Shown: one piece after another, positions 11,162 through 21,570 of the stretch
How positions within the stretch are numbered: position 1 is the stretch's first letter
Layout of the letters: every line of letters begins with the position of its first letter
From: Polytrichum commune
Lineage: Eukaryota > Streptophyta > Polytrichopsida > Polytrichales > Polytrichaceae
Assembly (NCBI GenBank): GCA_950295325.1
Contig: OX485804.1
Location: forward strand, 48,918,001-48,982,000
Direction of reading: 5' to 3'
DNA: 64,000 nucleotides
Notes under the pieces: generated by a model
Database searches by the model: none
The model's input: only the letters and a program-made list of their open reading frames with translations
Told to the model about the DNA's origin: nothing
Position numbers and translations under genes: made by a program

Positions 11162-11563
11162 ATGGCTTCCAACGCAAAGACCGTTCTCGTGTTCATGCTC
11201 TTGTTGGCCACGGTGATGGCCGCACAAGCTAAGAAGGTGTCTGTCAAGAACAAGTATTGTAAGCCTATCACCGTGAACGGCGTGGTGATCGAAGCGGATG
11301 GGGAAGTCGATGTCGACGTCGATGCAGTTAAAAGCATCGAACTTGACATCGATGTTGAACAGATCGAAGTTTTTGTGAGGGACCTGTTCGGAGGAGATAG
11401 CACGGGAGATTATTCGCTGCCATCGGACGTGACCAAGGTCGAAATTGTGCAGAACGCTCAGGGTCTCGTAGCGAAGGTGCTCGACGCCGCGACAACAATG
11501 GTGGACTCACTCCTCGATGGCATCATCGTCAACGTCAACCTCGAAATCTGCATAAACTTATAA
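11162..11563 (+). CDS. small secreted acidic protein, function unknown
   Basis: This is a single-exon 133-residue frame. Residues 1-23 form a classical signal peptide (hydrophobic core VFMLLLATVMA, likely cleavage after AQA), so the product probably enters the secretory pathway. The mature part is about 110 residues, rich in Asp, Val and Ile, with an alternating VDVDVDAVKSIELDIDVEQI stretch suggesting beta strands. It has only two cysteines (Cys33 and Cys130), which could form one disulfide. No transmembrane segment, GPI signal or known domain is seen. The ATG has a good plant context (AATCATGGC) and a TATA box lies upstream. Codon use is GC-rich compared with the AT-rich surroundings. It looks intact while its neighbours are transposon relics. 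I do not recognise the family. Confidence 0.75.
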   Translation: MASNAKTVLVFMLLLATVMAAQAKKVSVKNKYCKPITVNGVVIEADGEVDVDVDAVKSIELDIDVEQIEVFVRDLFGGDSTGDYSLPSDVTKVEIVQNAQGLVAKVLDAATTMVDSLLDGIIVNVNLEICINL

Positions 11564-13439
11564 ACTCGTCGCACGTCGGCCCCACAGACCAACTCAAGAG
11601 GTACTTTAGATCCTCAATACGGATTTGCAACATTTGGTTTATTGTTTCCACCTTAAAAGCCAAGCACAATGGACTTGCGAATGTTAATGTTGATTTTTTT
11701 TACACCCCCGTCACGTCATATGTCATGCATGTAGCTCGATGCTATCTTTCGTGTGACAATGCTCAAAGTCAAACCCACAATGCCAAGGACTTCGTCATGC
11801 CTTTGCCAATGTATCTTGGTGACCCGTTATCATAGTTTGGATCTAAGCAACGACGACTGTCAAAGGTTTCATGTTCTATAACTTTGTGGTGATGCTGCTA
11901 TTTTACAGATTTCACGAGTTGGTCTTGAAGGGGGTGAGGGACAACGTGACTAACTTCTCATGAATGACACGAGTGGTGCATCCCCCTTGAAGAACCGAAT
12001 AATGTGGTCCATGGATACGACGACTAATCATCTACGTCTACATATTATCTACATAGATATAAATAAAGTTCTTATTTTGCAACCCTTCTTCATAAGCTAG
12101 CGTCACAATCCCAACACGTTGGAGGGGAACGTAGGATCCAACCAATTTCAAGATGGATGTTGTGTTGTGGTTCGTGTACCATGTTGTTGCGTATGTATCA
12201 GCACGTGCCTCATGTATAACAAGGAGAGGCGGTGGCTTATGCATCAACACATTGCAGACTTTGTGGTGCATGCCAAAGCTTTTTGATGTCATCTTAACCT
12301 CACGTTGAACATTGATGAAATATCAAATGCTGAAAATGCATTTCAACTTTTGCACATCAACAGCTTGTTAAATGTGATGACTTTAGTTGTGGATGTGGGT
12401 TACCCCTTCATAACTTTATTGTATGTTGTCAATTTCAAAGATTATGAAACTGAGGCCACTACAATGATGAGAGACTTCACCTGATGATAAGGATCTTTTC
12501 ATATCATGGTTAGAATGGGTTGGTATTAGAGGTGGGGCAGAAGAACTGAGAGTTCAATGCATGGGAAGAGGGGAAATGGAGCACAACTCCAGATTCGTAT
12601 CGGCAAGTTATAGAGCTTGATGTTTAAATCAGTACATGAAAATTCCACCAGTTATGATTTAGCTGTACAATTCACCTCCAGCTATTGATATAGTGAACAT
12701 TAAACTGTGGCCAACCAAAGGAACTGGCTTAGTAATGAGCCAGAGTGCAGCAACTAACTCTTTCACTTGGACTAAATCCAAATTATGTACAGCAACAAAG
12801 AGAATGTGTGTGCTTTGCATAGCTCGAAAAACTAGCGCACACACTAACCATAATAACATATCAAAGCGCTCCTTGAAATGAAGGCCTCAAAATTTGTTAA
12901 ATCTTATGGAGACATCATCTTGCAATCATGTTCTTAGCAGCTAGAACACAGTCTTGACAAGTTAACTAGTCATCCTCTCAAGGTCATGCACATTGCAAAG
13001 ATGACATGGCCTGATGCTACAATAGCATGTCGGACTCTCATTTGCTTCGTTGTCGTTGCTGCAACCTCCCAAAGACATGTAAGCAGTAAACCCAATTAGT
13101 ATTTAGATCATTTTGGATTTTTTTTTGGTCAATTTCGGATTGAATTGTCACCGCATGTTTGCTTTAATATTTTCACTATGATGTCAATTTTTTGCGTATA
13201 TCATGTTTGTGGTTTATTAATATGCAATCACTTACATAATGGCGACATGACGAGTATAAATAACAACATTTGAAGCACAAGTGTTCACATTGCCAAAATT
13301 TTGCTGGCTTATTTTTTAACTCATCAAAAGTCTAGAATTACCTAAATATCAAGTAACCTTGATGGGATCCAAATCTAGTCCCTAACTTCATGCTCATCAT
13401 GATTTCATTAGTACCTCTAACTACGACACAAATACATCC
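11564..13439. other. 3' flank and intergenic DNA, no gene recognised
   Basis: Open frames here are short (the longest I see is about 84 codons on the minus strand at 12038-12292) and show no recognisable domain or intron signals. Roughly the first 100-200 bases probably include the 3' untranslated region of the secreted-protein gene. Confidence 0.4.
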
Positions 13440-14017
13440 GTGCTTGATACATTCGAACGATATAGAAAAGCAGGAGTTTAGTTCTTAGCCAAACTTCTTC
13501 ATGAGTTAGCATTGTCCATTTTAACAACGCCCGATTCTAAGTATAACATTCATTCCTTTGATCCTAAAGATGGTATATTGCTTGTGACTAAGATTACTAA
13601 TACTTGAATCCAACAATTTATGGATTCACAAAATATAGTCTTTTCATCCCAACGTGGTAGATTGGTATGTAGTCCATCAAAAGAATTGCATATAGAAATG
13701 CAAACTGCATACCATATGAGAGTTTTACATAGAGGATTTTTGTCAGGAATTTTTCAAGAACATCTTATGGAAAACCTAGATGAAACTCATTTTATTGTTA
13801 ATTTAGATAATGGTAAGACTCTAGGATTTCGTGGTGACACAACCGTTAAATATGTAGATGCTGACTCAGGAGGAGAGTCTATGACCTTTGTTGTTAGAAT
13901 TTCAGGGGGAGCGTTGTTCCACCATAGAAGCTCCTATGATTATTTTTACAAATGAAAATAGAAACTATCATATTCGGAAGTTAATTGACAATGTTCATAG
14001 GGTCATTTATAGGTCTG

Positions 14018-14374
14018 TGTTAAGGACATAGTTTTGGAACCTTCTAAGGACAAATTTCTAGAAAGTTCTAGAAACAAGTCTCTAGAATACTTTAGAATAA
14101 ACTCTCTAGAACATTCTAGAAACAAGCTTCTGGAACCTTTTAGAAACTTCCAATGGAAGTTGGTAGAACCTTCTCTACAAGCTTACGAGTTGGCTCTATA
14201 AGTATATATAGGAGTCGAGGTTGAAGAGTTCTTCAGTCTCGACAACGCACTCCTTAGGACTCTAATCCACCTCTCTGGGTGTTGATCGTGTATTCTTCTT
14301 ATTAATCCAAGTTCCTTAGTAGTTCTTGTTTTCTAGTTTATAATATTTTGTTGGTAATTCTTGTGTCCCTGACA
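14018..14374 (+). mobile_element. solo LTR, 357 bp, with 4-5 bp target duplication
   Basis: The sequence starts TGTTAAGGAC and ends GTCCCTGACA, giving the TG..CA ends of an LTR and an imperfect 10-bp terminal inverted repeat (8 of 10). It is flanked by GTCTG (14013-14017) and ATCTG (14375-14379). Removing it restores the frame of the surrounding transposase (AGGTCT followed by GGTCCTAAAGGA). That proves insertion and reduction to a solo LTR, presumably by LTR-LTR recombination. Internally it has clustered GAA/TTC motifs, then a TATA box (TATATATA at 14203-14210). Its sequence differs from the Ty1-copia LTRs at 17.8 and 21.4 kb. Confidence 0.85.
14056..14135 (+). promoter_or_regulatory. heat-shock-element-like clusters in the solo LTR
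   Basis: Alternating pentamers are visible: TTC (14056-58), GAA (14061-63), TTC (14066-68), GAA (14071-73), spaced exactly two bases apart. A second array has GAA (14109-11), TTC (14114-16), GAA (14119-21), and TTCtgGAA follows at 14128-14135. Perfect nGAAnnTTCnnGAAn arrays are the binding site of heat-shock factors. They lie about 70-150 bp upstream of the LTR TATA box, as in the heat-responsive copia element ONSEN. Activity is inferred. Confidence 0.65.
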
Positions 14375-15164
14375 ATCTGGTCCTAAAGGATGGATGGATC
14401 AATATATTTAATCTGAATTTATTTTTAGATCCTCGTGCATATCAAAGTGATCCTCATGGACGGCAAAAAATTGTATGGTTAGATAACTATAGCGGTCATA
14501 CAATGACACCTAAATTAGAAGCAATCAATAACTTCCAAAATTACTAAATTTTATTATTTTCCTCTATGTTCTACTCATTTGTGTCAACCCACGGATACAT
14601 TTATTATTTCCAAAATTAAGGATTCATGGACTAGGAGATGAAAAGCCAAGAAAACTGAATTGATACAAGCCAATGCATGGCAAGATCAGGCCCGTGTAGA
14701 TGGCCAATGGTCAGGGAAGGTAATCAACCCTGACAAACGTTTTTCCTTGAATTAGCTGCTCTTTGTATTGATGATGTTAACAAAGAAGTAGATGATGATA
14801 ACATTTCATATGCTAGAAAATGTATGATTCGTTATGGTTTAGCATCAGGGTTTGATGGTTTCCACATTTACAGAAAATTATTGCAAAACACTTGCAATAC
14901 TTCCAAGGACAAGATGTGCCACTATTTGTTAGGGCACCATGAATTATAGTGTTTATTTGTTTTTATAATAAAATATGTTGGTATATAAATAAAGCTACGT
15001 TTTGTATTTTATTTTATTCATATATACTCTATTTTATATTTAGTTAACGTTTATCTTGGTGTTAAGTACTTTATAATTTTCTTTGTTCCATACTTAGCAA
15101 CCTAAAATTCAATTGAATGTCTCTTTTAGCATGCTAAATTGTAGTTTTTTGTGACATTTCTCAA

Positions 15165-15472
15165 AGAAAATTTTCTTTGTCTTTATTTTGCATTGTCAAA
15201 GTTAAGTTCCATTAAGTTTAAATTTTGTAATATCAAATTCCTAGCATATTACATTTTCTATGAGGCTCTCATATTCTACCTCCAATTCTTCATTTGAAGA
15301 TCTACAAAAAATTTCATCTAACACTAAATGCGCTTTTGTAAATATTCAAAGTTACTAATTGGTACAAATAGTGTTAGAGTTGATATTTAGTGTTCTAACA
15401 CTATGAAGACAATTGACATTTAGCGTTTTTGTCGACTATTAGTGTTTCCAACACTAATCTACCTATTTAGTG
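15165..15472 (-). repeat. right subterminal part of the CACTAAATA element
   Basis: The minus strand of this segment matches 53343-53560, including CAACTCTAACACTATTTG versus CAACTCCAACACTATTTG and GAATTGGAGGTAGAATATG in both. It also contains the terminal repeat CACTAAATAGGTAGATTA. The similarity stops near 15165, where the 53-kb copy jumps to sequence matching 5195-5292. Confidence 0.7.
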
Positions 15473-15479
15473 TAGTTGA

Positions 15480-16299
15480 GAGAGTCCAACAACAATGGCC
15501 ATTATAATGCATTTGGTTGGTTTTTAACACGATATTTGTCCTTTTGTGGCTCTATGATTCTTAATGGGATGAAAAATGATGTAAGTTTTTTACTTGTTTC
15601 TCTAGTATGGGTGGGGCTAGTAGAAGGATACCAACTCCTTTCACAATTCTATCTCTAATTTCTCTATAGATAGTAAACAACCCGATTCGCATTATTGGCC
15701 CATTTTCTTAAAAATAGGTCATAGTATAGGATCAAAGCTTCCATCTCTATCTCGTCAATGCGAAGTTCTCCGTCCCAATCATAAGAAGGCAAACCGATAT
15801 TTTCTAAATGTCAAACATGAACTCACTTATGTGCAAGGCAAGACCTACATTTCATTAGACGAACATGCTCAAGCCTGGTTGTAATGGATACTATATGCAA
15901 CTCAACACATCCTCTCTAAAAACACTTAGTGGCAAACAATGAGGTAGACTATCTAAAACATGGTTTGATATTGATTGTTGAAAGGCCCGGCAAGAATTCC
16001 ACATTGTATTAAACTCTAGTCACTCGGACAATAATTCCATAATGGTTTTTAAAAAGGGATGCATGATCCGGCATACAAAACGCCTCACCAGAGCATAAAC
16101 AAAAGAAATCCATCTTCTATTCAAGAGTGACCCAAAATGATTTCGGAAGAACTTTGTGATTTGATACTCCCATTTATGCCACAAAAAGCAGTAAATCATT
16201 GCAAAAATTTAATATTCACCTTAGGTTAAAGTATTAATTATCATTTTGTTCTGAATATTCAACTTCCTTATGCTTTTATAGAAAAAGGATATATGGGGC
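15480..16299. other. no gene recognised
   Basis: AT-rich with stops in all frames at short intervals. Some stretches read like fragments of old coding DNA next to the LINE relic downstream, but no domain is identifiable. Confidence 0.35.
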
Positions 16300-16525
16300 C
16301 CTATGAAAAAATTAGCAAAGCATAAGGCCACTGATATCCATGAATTAAAACCTGAGTTTCTAAGATGGGTTGCAAATGATTTATATGAACCAATCAGAAA
16401 GCCACTTTGTTTGGTGGTTAAAGAGGTTTTATCGGGCTTATGGACTATCAACATCATTCAAATGATCTTAAAATCTTGGGATAGATACTTCCCAAGGAAC
16501 TATAGGAACAATCTTGGGAACAATC
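16300..16525 (+). pseudogene. LINE (non-LTR retrotransposon) reverse-transcriptase fragment
   Basis: The open frame begins KLAKHKATDIHELKPEFLRW and continues with LYEPIRKPLCLVVKEVL, then LWTINIIQMILKSWDRYFP and NYR. This corresponds to the conserved stretch just N-terminal of the reverse-transcriptase fingers in plant LINEs (KA-D-GL-E ... W--S-I-PI-K-GD---P-NYR). The rest of the polymerase is absent. Confidence 0.6.
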
Positions 16526-16683
16526 TTGAGACAACTTGGGCAAGCTTTATGACTTATTTTTAGAAGGAAAAAATTAGTCAATGGGCAAAACTAAAAGAGG
16601 TCAAAGTGAGAGGATAAGCATGTTTAGGGAAGGTGTAGATACCTAAACCAAGGTAAAGGTAAGATTACACACATAATCCGAAG

Positions 16684-16732
16684 TAACAAGAAAACAACAA
16701 CAACAACAACAACGTACAACAACAACAACAAC
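16684..16732 (+). repeat. (AAC)n microsatellite
   Basis: Two runs of AAC units separated by CGT. A GA-rich stretch with recurring GCTGAAGAAGA/AAAAAGC units follows to about 16820. Confidence 0.9.
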
Positions 16733-17761
16733 AAGCTTTTGCAGCAAAAGCCAAGAAGAGAGCTGAAGAAGAGAGTTGAAGAAAAAAGCTGAAGAAAAAA
16801 GCCGAAGAAGAGAACCGACGACAAAGGTGAAGCCGTTGAGGTGGAGGGACAAGCTAGGAACTCAAATGAGCTTACGATAACTCAATGGAACGTCATGATC
16901 GGGACTTGGAATGCATGGAGGAGCTACCATGGAATTAGAAGGAAGACATGCGAATATGGTAGATAACCCACAATTATAGGGTAGACAATGGCTTTAATGT
17001 AGAAATCTTAAATGTACAAGGAAGATTATGAATATTAATGCCATCATTTTGAAGAACATATTATGAGGATTACAATTCATTTTGATTACGTCACCACAAT
17101 TATGTTGTGAGAATTGAGTTAATTCTTAAAGAAATTTTCACCTACATACATATGTATTCACCACAGAATGGATAAAACTTAGAATATGAACATATGAAGT
17201 CTTTTGATTGTTATAACCGTTTGAGAAGGCTCTCATCTACAAATATCGTAGATAAAATAATATCCAGGCAAAAAAAATAGTGATCACATAAAGAATACAT
17301 TTGAGTATAGAGTAGAAGACTATATATGGAATTCTATTTTTGAGATAAATGCCTCTTTCTATAGCAACAAAGTTATCTTGAGTATCAAACAATATTCGAG
17401 GCATTCTTTTCAAGATACATATATTTTCTTTATACAAAAATAATGTTGAAGATTGAAGCACTCAAGACTTTGAAGAATTAATGAAACTTTGACAAACAAA
17501 GTGATGTTGAATCAAACCCCAACTCACATCAATGACTTGATAAATTTAGATAGAATATATTATTATTTTCATAAAGGAACACTTATGTTTGAACTCCTCA
17601 ATTAGGAGTAGTGAAATTAATTATTCATATTTTACGGAATTATAGCTTGTGCTTTGTAAAAGTGACAACAAAAGCATATTTTGGCTACAACATTATTTAT
17701 GAGATGAATTATGATAATATATGATTAAATATGAAAAGTGTTGTATTCAAAATTATGTCAT

Positions 17762-17968
17762 TGTAGTTAAACTTTTCATAAGCATTCCTAATACGCCTAT
17801 AAAATTAATAATATGAAAGGATGCGTCCATAGCTTGAAGCATTGTGACTGTTTACAAAGGCTAAACCCATCACAATATAAAAAAATGTTGTAATGCCTTG
17901 TATCTTCAGATATAAAAACTATTCTCGACATGAGTATCTTTCTCCTTGCATACTAAATTATTCTTGCA
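17762..17968 (+). repeat. 5' LTR of the copia element
   Basis: It matches the 3' LTR over GAAGCAT.GTGACTGT, TGTTGTAATGCCTTGTATCT and CGACATGAGTATCTTTCTC. It ends TTCTTGCA directly before the PBS. Confidence 0.8.
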
Positions 17969-17980
17969 TGATATTAAAGC
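17969..17980 (+). other. primer-binding site, degenerate initiator-Met tRNA type
   Basis: TGATATTAAAGC matches the copia consensus TGGTATCAGAGC at 9 of 12 positions and begins immediately at the LTR end, the expected place for minus-strand priming. Confidence 0.6.
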
Positions 17981-18299
17981 AAAGTGCCATAAAATTTCAA
18001 GAACTTGGAAGCATGTGCTTCATTCAGCTCTTTGCTGAAACTTTTGATTTAAGTATTGAGGGCACAATGAATGAGCAAATTGATGAAATTGTTAATTCAC
18101 AATTAGAAGTTGAAGATGAATAGCAAATGACTCCACAACTCACACAAGTTGCCTATGGCATTTATAATCTATAGAATGAGAAATTAAGAAAGCGAATAGA
18201 GTAATTATTCAATGAAAAGAATATTCAAGCAAACAATCAATGATGATGCTTCCTTACTATTGATAACAAAACAAAGAAAAATTTAGACCAGGCACAGAC

Positions 18300-19120
18300 A
18301 GTCAACGTAAGTCACGTTGACAAATTTGATGGCTCATATTATAACATATGACAACATAGACTCAAACTAATCTTCATGACACAAACTTTACTCATAGTGG
18401 TTGATGGATCGGAAATTAAACCAGTAGCACCTTCTACTGCATAAATTGTTGCAAGCACCCCAACTCTATCTCTCACAGGTTCAGGAAGTATTATAGATTG
18501 GGAACAAAGAAACACATTATTTTTTACAATTATAAATAATTGTCTAGATAATAGTATTGTCTCACATGTACAAGCTTGTACAACCGTTGCTTTAGCTTGG
18601 AGTGAATTAAAACGGTTGTTTGAGTCGCAAGACGCTGTCACCAAGATGTAATTAAAGGATATTAAGCTTCACACCTTAAATATGAAGGAGAGCGATAGTG
18701 TTTGTAAGCATATAAGCATTTTTGTGCATACTTACAACAACTTTCAGGTGCAGGTGTTACAAGTACCTGATGATGAAGCCATTCTTACCTTGATGAGAAG
18801 TATACCTCCTACATACAAAATTTTCATTAGCTCAATGAGAAGACAACCCAATTTAACTTTGCAATCACTATGAACTGATTTGATTCAAGAGGTGATTCAA
18901 ATTAAAGACTTTGACCAAAACAATGAGAACGCTTCAGCCCTCTATGTAGGGAGAAGAATTTCTTATTTTAATAGAAAGTATAGAAATAATTCTAAAATTT
19001 TCTTGAATACCAAAGATGGAGAAGGAAGCTCCAAAGCTTTTGACAAGAAAAAATAAAGTGTTTTCATTGCAAAAAGCATGGTCACTTGATTAAAGATTGC
19101 AGAAAAAGAATAACTAAAGA
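18300..19120 (+). pseudogene. copia gag (UBN2-type) with CCHC zinc knuckle
   Basis: The relic reads HVDKFDGSYYNI..QHRLKL, then LAWSELKRLFESQDAVTKM, KESDSVCKHI, and VPDDEAILTLMRSIPPTYK, the conserved order of copia capsid (UBN2) domains. It ends in a CX2CX4HX4C knuckle, KCFHCKKHGHLIKDC (19056-19100), which binds the genomic RNA. Several stops and small indels break the frame. Confidence 0.75.
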
Positions 19121-19189
19121 AAAAGCTTCACCAAGGAAACAATAGTCACAAAAGTTTATAGACTATAAGCATTACTAGTTAAAGATGAA

Positions 19190-19860
19190 CTAAACTCCGC
19201 CTAGCATATTGATACCGGTGCAACACAACACATGTGTTTTGATAGGAATTGTTTCAACTCTTATAGAAAAGATGACGGTGAACAAAAGGTGTGCCTTGGA
19301 GACAACACCACTCATAATATATTGGGGAAAGGAAGCGTTACAATCAAGCTTCTAAATGGATTGGAAAAAAGAAATTCTAGATGTGCTATAAGTACCTAGA
19401 CTTAGGAAAAATTTGTTTTCAGCCAAACAATTTGACAGAGTCAGTGGAGAAATCCACATCAAATTAAGAATCTGCACCTTTACTAACAAGAAAGAAGAAC
19501 TGATTACAACATGTCAATTAGATACAAACTTGTATAAATTGGGTGATAGGATAGGTTTGAACCAAATCACAACCATCCCTGCATTAACACACAATAGCAA
19601 GGCATATTTGTGGCATCTAAGGTTAGGCCACATTAATCAGAGAAGGCTAAGTGAGATTCAAAGCATGCCTAAAGGAATAGACAACTTCAAAAGGAAGGCA
19701 TTAAGAAAGAATTCACAACCTCCCACATTCCTCAACAAATTGGGGTTTCGGAGAGGAAAAATAAAAGTTAACACTTGTAGAAGCTATTCAAGCAATGCTA
19801 TCTCATGCAAAACTACCAAAAGTGTTTTGGAGAGAAGCATTGTTTACAACTAACTACCTA
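19190..19860 (+). pseudogene. copia protease and GAG_pre-integrase region
   Basis: The aspartic protease active site is visible as HIDTGATQHMC (about 19205), followed by GDNTTHNILGKGSVTIKLL. The open frame from 19413 contains FSAKQFDRVSGEIHIK and the GAG_pre-integrase signature LWHLRLGHINQRRLSEI. A large deletion then joins it to an integrase-like stretch (VEAIQAMLSHAKLPKVFWRE). The zinc-binding HHCC region and the DDE core are mostly missing. Confidence 0.75.
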
Positions 19861-20109
19861 CAAAATCAATATCACAAAATAAAACTCCTTTTGAGTTGTG
19901 GTTTCAAAGGCAACCGAATCTATCATTTCTAAGAATTTTCGGGTAAAGCCCATGTATTAATTCAACAGGAGAATAGAAAGAAATTACATTCTCATTTGCA
20001 GGAATGTACTTTCTTGGGTTATAGTGAGTAGTCTAAAGCTTTTAGATTAATGACACCACATAATAAGATCATTCTTTTCAGAGACATTCTTTTTTATGAA
20101 GCCGTTGTC

Positions 20110-21360
20110 CACACTACAACAGACTACTCAAAACACGCGAATAAAGATCTGGATGAATTATTGGATGCAAGTTTCTTTCAAACGATTACAATCCCTAATT
20201 CAAAGCCAAGAGTTCTCACTCAACAAATTGTACATTTACGACAATCAATATTTCCTCTACAGCAGCAAAACGCCACTTCACACGGCTCTCAAGCACAACC
20301 CCTATCACAAGTAATTTACAAATAATGTCAACCAATATCTATGGACAATCTAGTTATCATGAGAAGAAGTTGAGGATGCTTTCTCACGCCTTTCAATAGA
20401 CCCTGAGATCAGCTTACCTCAACATGGAGACAATCCGAGACCATTATTCACCTCTCTTGTGAGAGCAGTTTCCAACGGTGTTGCACTCCTCAATTTCCCA
20501 AGGTTTGGCACCATACACCTACATTTCACAATTTGCACGATAAAATACTTCATGTGCAATTTTAGGCGAAATTGGGAACATCACTCAATGGCTCTGCTCC
20601 AATGGTACAAACGTCATTCACAATACATTACTAGTTCTAGACGCAGGCTTCGAGCAACACTTCCAACAACTCCCCAACAAATAACGACACTCATTTATAT
20701 TCTAATACTCGACGTGTTGAATTCATGGAGTGGGAGTAGCACCACTTACCTCAAATCGATGCAAAAATCAACGAATTCACCAACTTGCAGATCCAATACG
20801 AAACCATCAAGAAAACATCGCAAAAGAATGCGTAAGAAAACTCAACAAGGGCAGCTAGGACCAAGGCAGCCAAGCAATTTTGAATTCAACCACATGCAAG
20901 CTCAACATAGGAGGATTTGGTTAAGAAAATCCTCAAGCACGCGTGCAAAATATTCTCATACAAGACAACTCTGAAGCAATCAAACACATAAGCTTCAGCA
21001 ATGTAACAATAATCAACTTCCAAAACCTAATTGTCAACAACTAGTTTTACTACGACAGTTGGGAGTACAAGAACAAAACAATAGTGGTGCTCATCAACGA
21101 CATAACAATCCGCAACATCAATGCCACTGCACTCTAAAAGATTGCCACAATCAATCAAAAACACTCTCACATCATTAAGAGAGAAAGGAAGTTCTCAGAC
21201 AAAGAAGAAGTTCATCCTGAAACACAACATAAACTCAAACAGGAGAATGCAAAGAGGAGCAATTCCTAACACTCACTCTAATGGAAAAGATCAACCTTAG
21301 ATGAAAATGCTTGGACAAATACTTAAATAGATGGAGTTTAATTCCTAGAATCCTAGTGGG
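20110..21360 (+). other. unrecognised segment in place of RT/RNase H
   Basis: After a scrap of integrase C-terminus (FRLMTPHNKIILFRDILFYE, 20041-20100) the sequence no longer resembles copia. A 171-codon frame at 20459-20974 and a 91-codon frame at 20050-20325 are present, neither recognisable. The stretch ends in a short purine-rich run (GTGGGAG) just before the 3' LTR, placed as a polypurine tract. Confidence 0.45.
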
Positions 21361-21362
21361 AG

Positions 21363-21570
21363 TGTAGGAACCATGTAATCAATGGTTAACCTGTAGTACA
21401 CTAGTGTCTTAGATATGAAAGGATGTGTCCATGGCTTGAAGCATCGTGACTGTGTACAGAGGTTGAACCCATCACTATAAGAAGGTGTTGTAATGCCTTG
21501 TATCTTCATATATATGAAAACTATTCTCGACATGAGTATCTTTCTCTTTGCATACGGAATTGCTCTTACA
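21363..21570 (+). repeat. 3' LTR of the copia element
   Basis: It begins TGTAGGAACC after GTGGGAG and ends TGCTCTTACA; TGTAAGAGC on the opposite strand shows the short terminal inverted repeat. Length agrees within one base with the 5' LTR. Confidence 0.8.

Larger units (their letters stand above)
13440..14950 (+). pseudogene. third DDE_1-type transposase, interrupted by a solo LTR
   Basis: The relic reads through LLHELALSILTTPDSKYNIH, then the open frame from 13620 with the MENLDETHFIV first catalytic aspartate, then after a frameshift near 13915-13930 APMIIFTNENRNYHIRKL. A 357-bp solo LTR follows. After it the protein resumes with GPKGWMDQ, KIVWLDNYSGHTMTPKLEAI (second aspartate), KDSWTRRW and a well-preserved C-terminal block ending near 14900 (LAALCIDDVNKEVDDDNISY). 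The Asp-Asn-Tyr-Ser-Gly-His block is characteristic of DDE_1 superfamily enzymes. Several further stops and indels lie between 14530 and 14740. It differs clearly from the pogo gene at 6-9 kb and the Lemi1-like fragment at 10 kb. It may be the enzyme of the TIR-bounded interval that ends at 15472. Confidence 0.75.
5195..15472. mobile_element. 10.3-kb TIR-bounded interval, TA at both ends (autonomous element or split MITE)
   Basis: The left terminus reads CACTAAATAGGTAGATTA and the right terminus, on the minus strand, CACTAAATAGGTAGATTA. The similarity continues as ATGTTAGA / GTGTTGGA. TA abuts both ends (5193-5194, 15473-15474). A contiguous 320-bp sequence at 53343-53663 equals the right subterminal part (about 15165-15400) joined directly to the left subterminal part (about 5195-5292). 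So either the large interval is a pogo/mariner-type element whose internal deletion made that short derivative, or a short MITE was split by about 9.9 kb of later insertions. Three DDE_1-type transposase relics lie inside. The 13.4-14.95 kb one ends about 520 bp from the right terminus and is the best candidate for the element's own enzyme. Confidence 0.55.
17762..21570 (+). mobile_element. decayed Ty1-copia LTR retrotransposon lacking reverse transcriptase
   Basis: The element has a 207-bp 5' LTR (17762-17968), a PBS-like 12-mer TGATATTAAAGC (17969-17980), relics of gag with a zinc knuckle, protease, GAG_pre-integrase and a scrap of integrase, about 1.2 kb of unrecognised sequence, and a 208-bp 3' LTR (21363-21570). 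LTR sequences start TGTAG and end in TTGCA/TTACA. They are well conserved from their shared ATATGAAAGGATG onwards but diverge in the first 50 bp. I find no matching target duplication (GTCAT left, TGCAA right). Reverse transcriptase and RNase H are not recognisable, so the copy is non-autonomous. Confidence 0.85.

Noticed and set aside
16624-16852. Hydrophobic minus-strand frames (Val/Phe-rich)
   Set aside because: They are translations of the (AAC)n and GAA-rich simple sequence.
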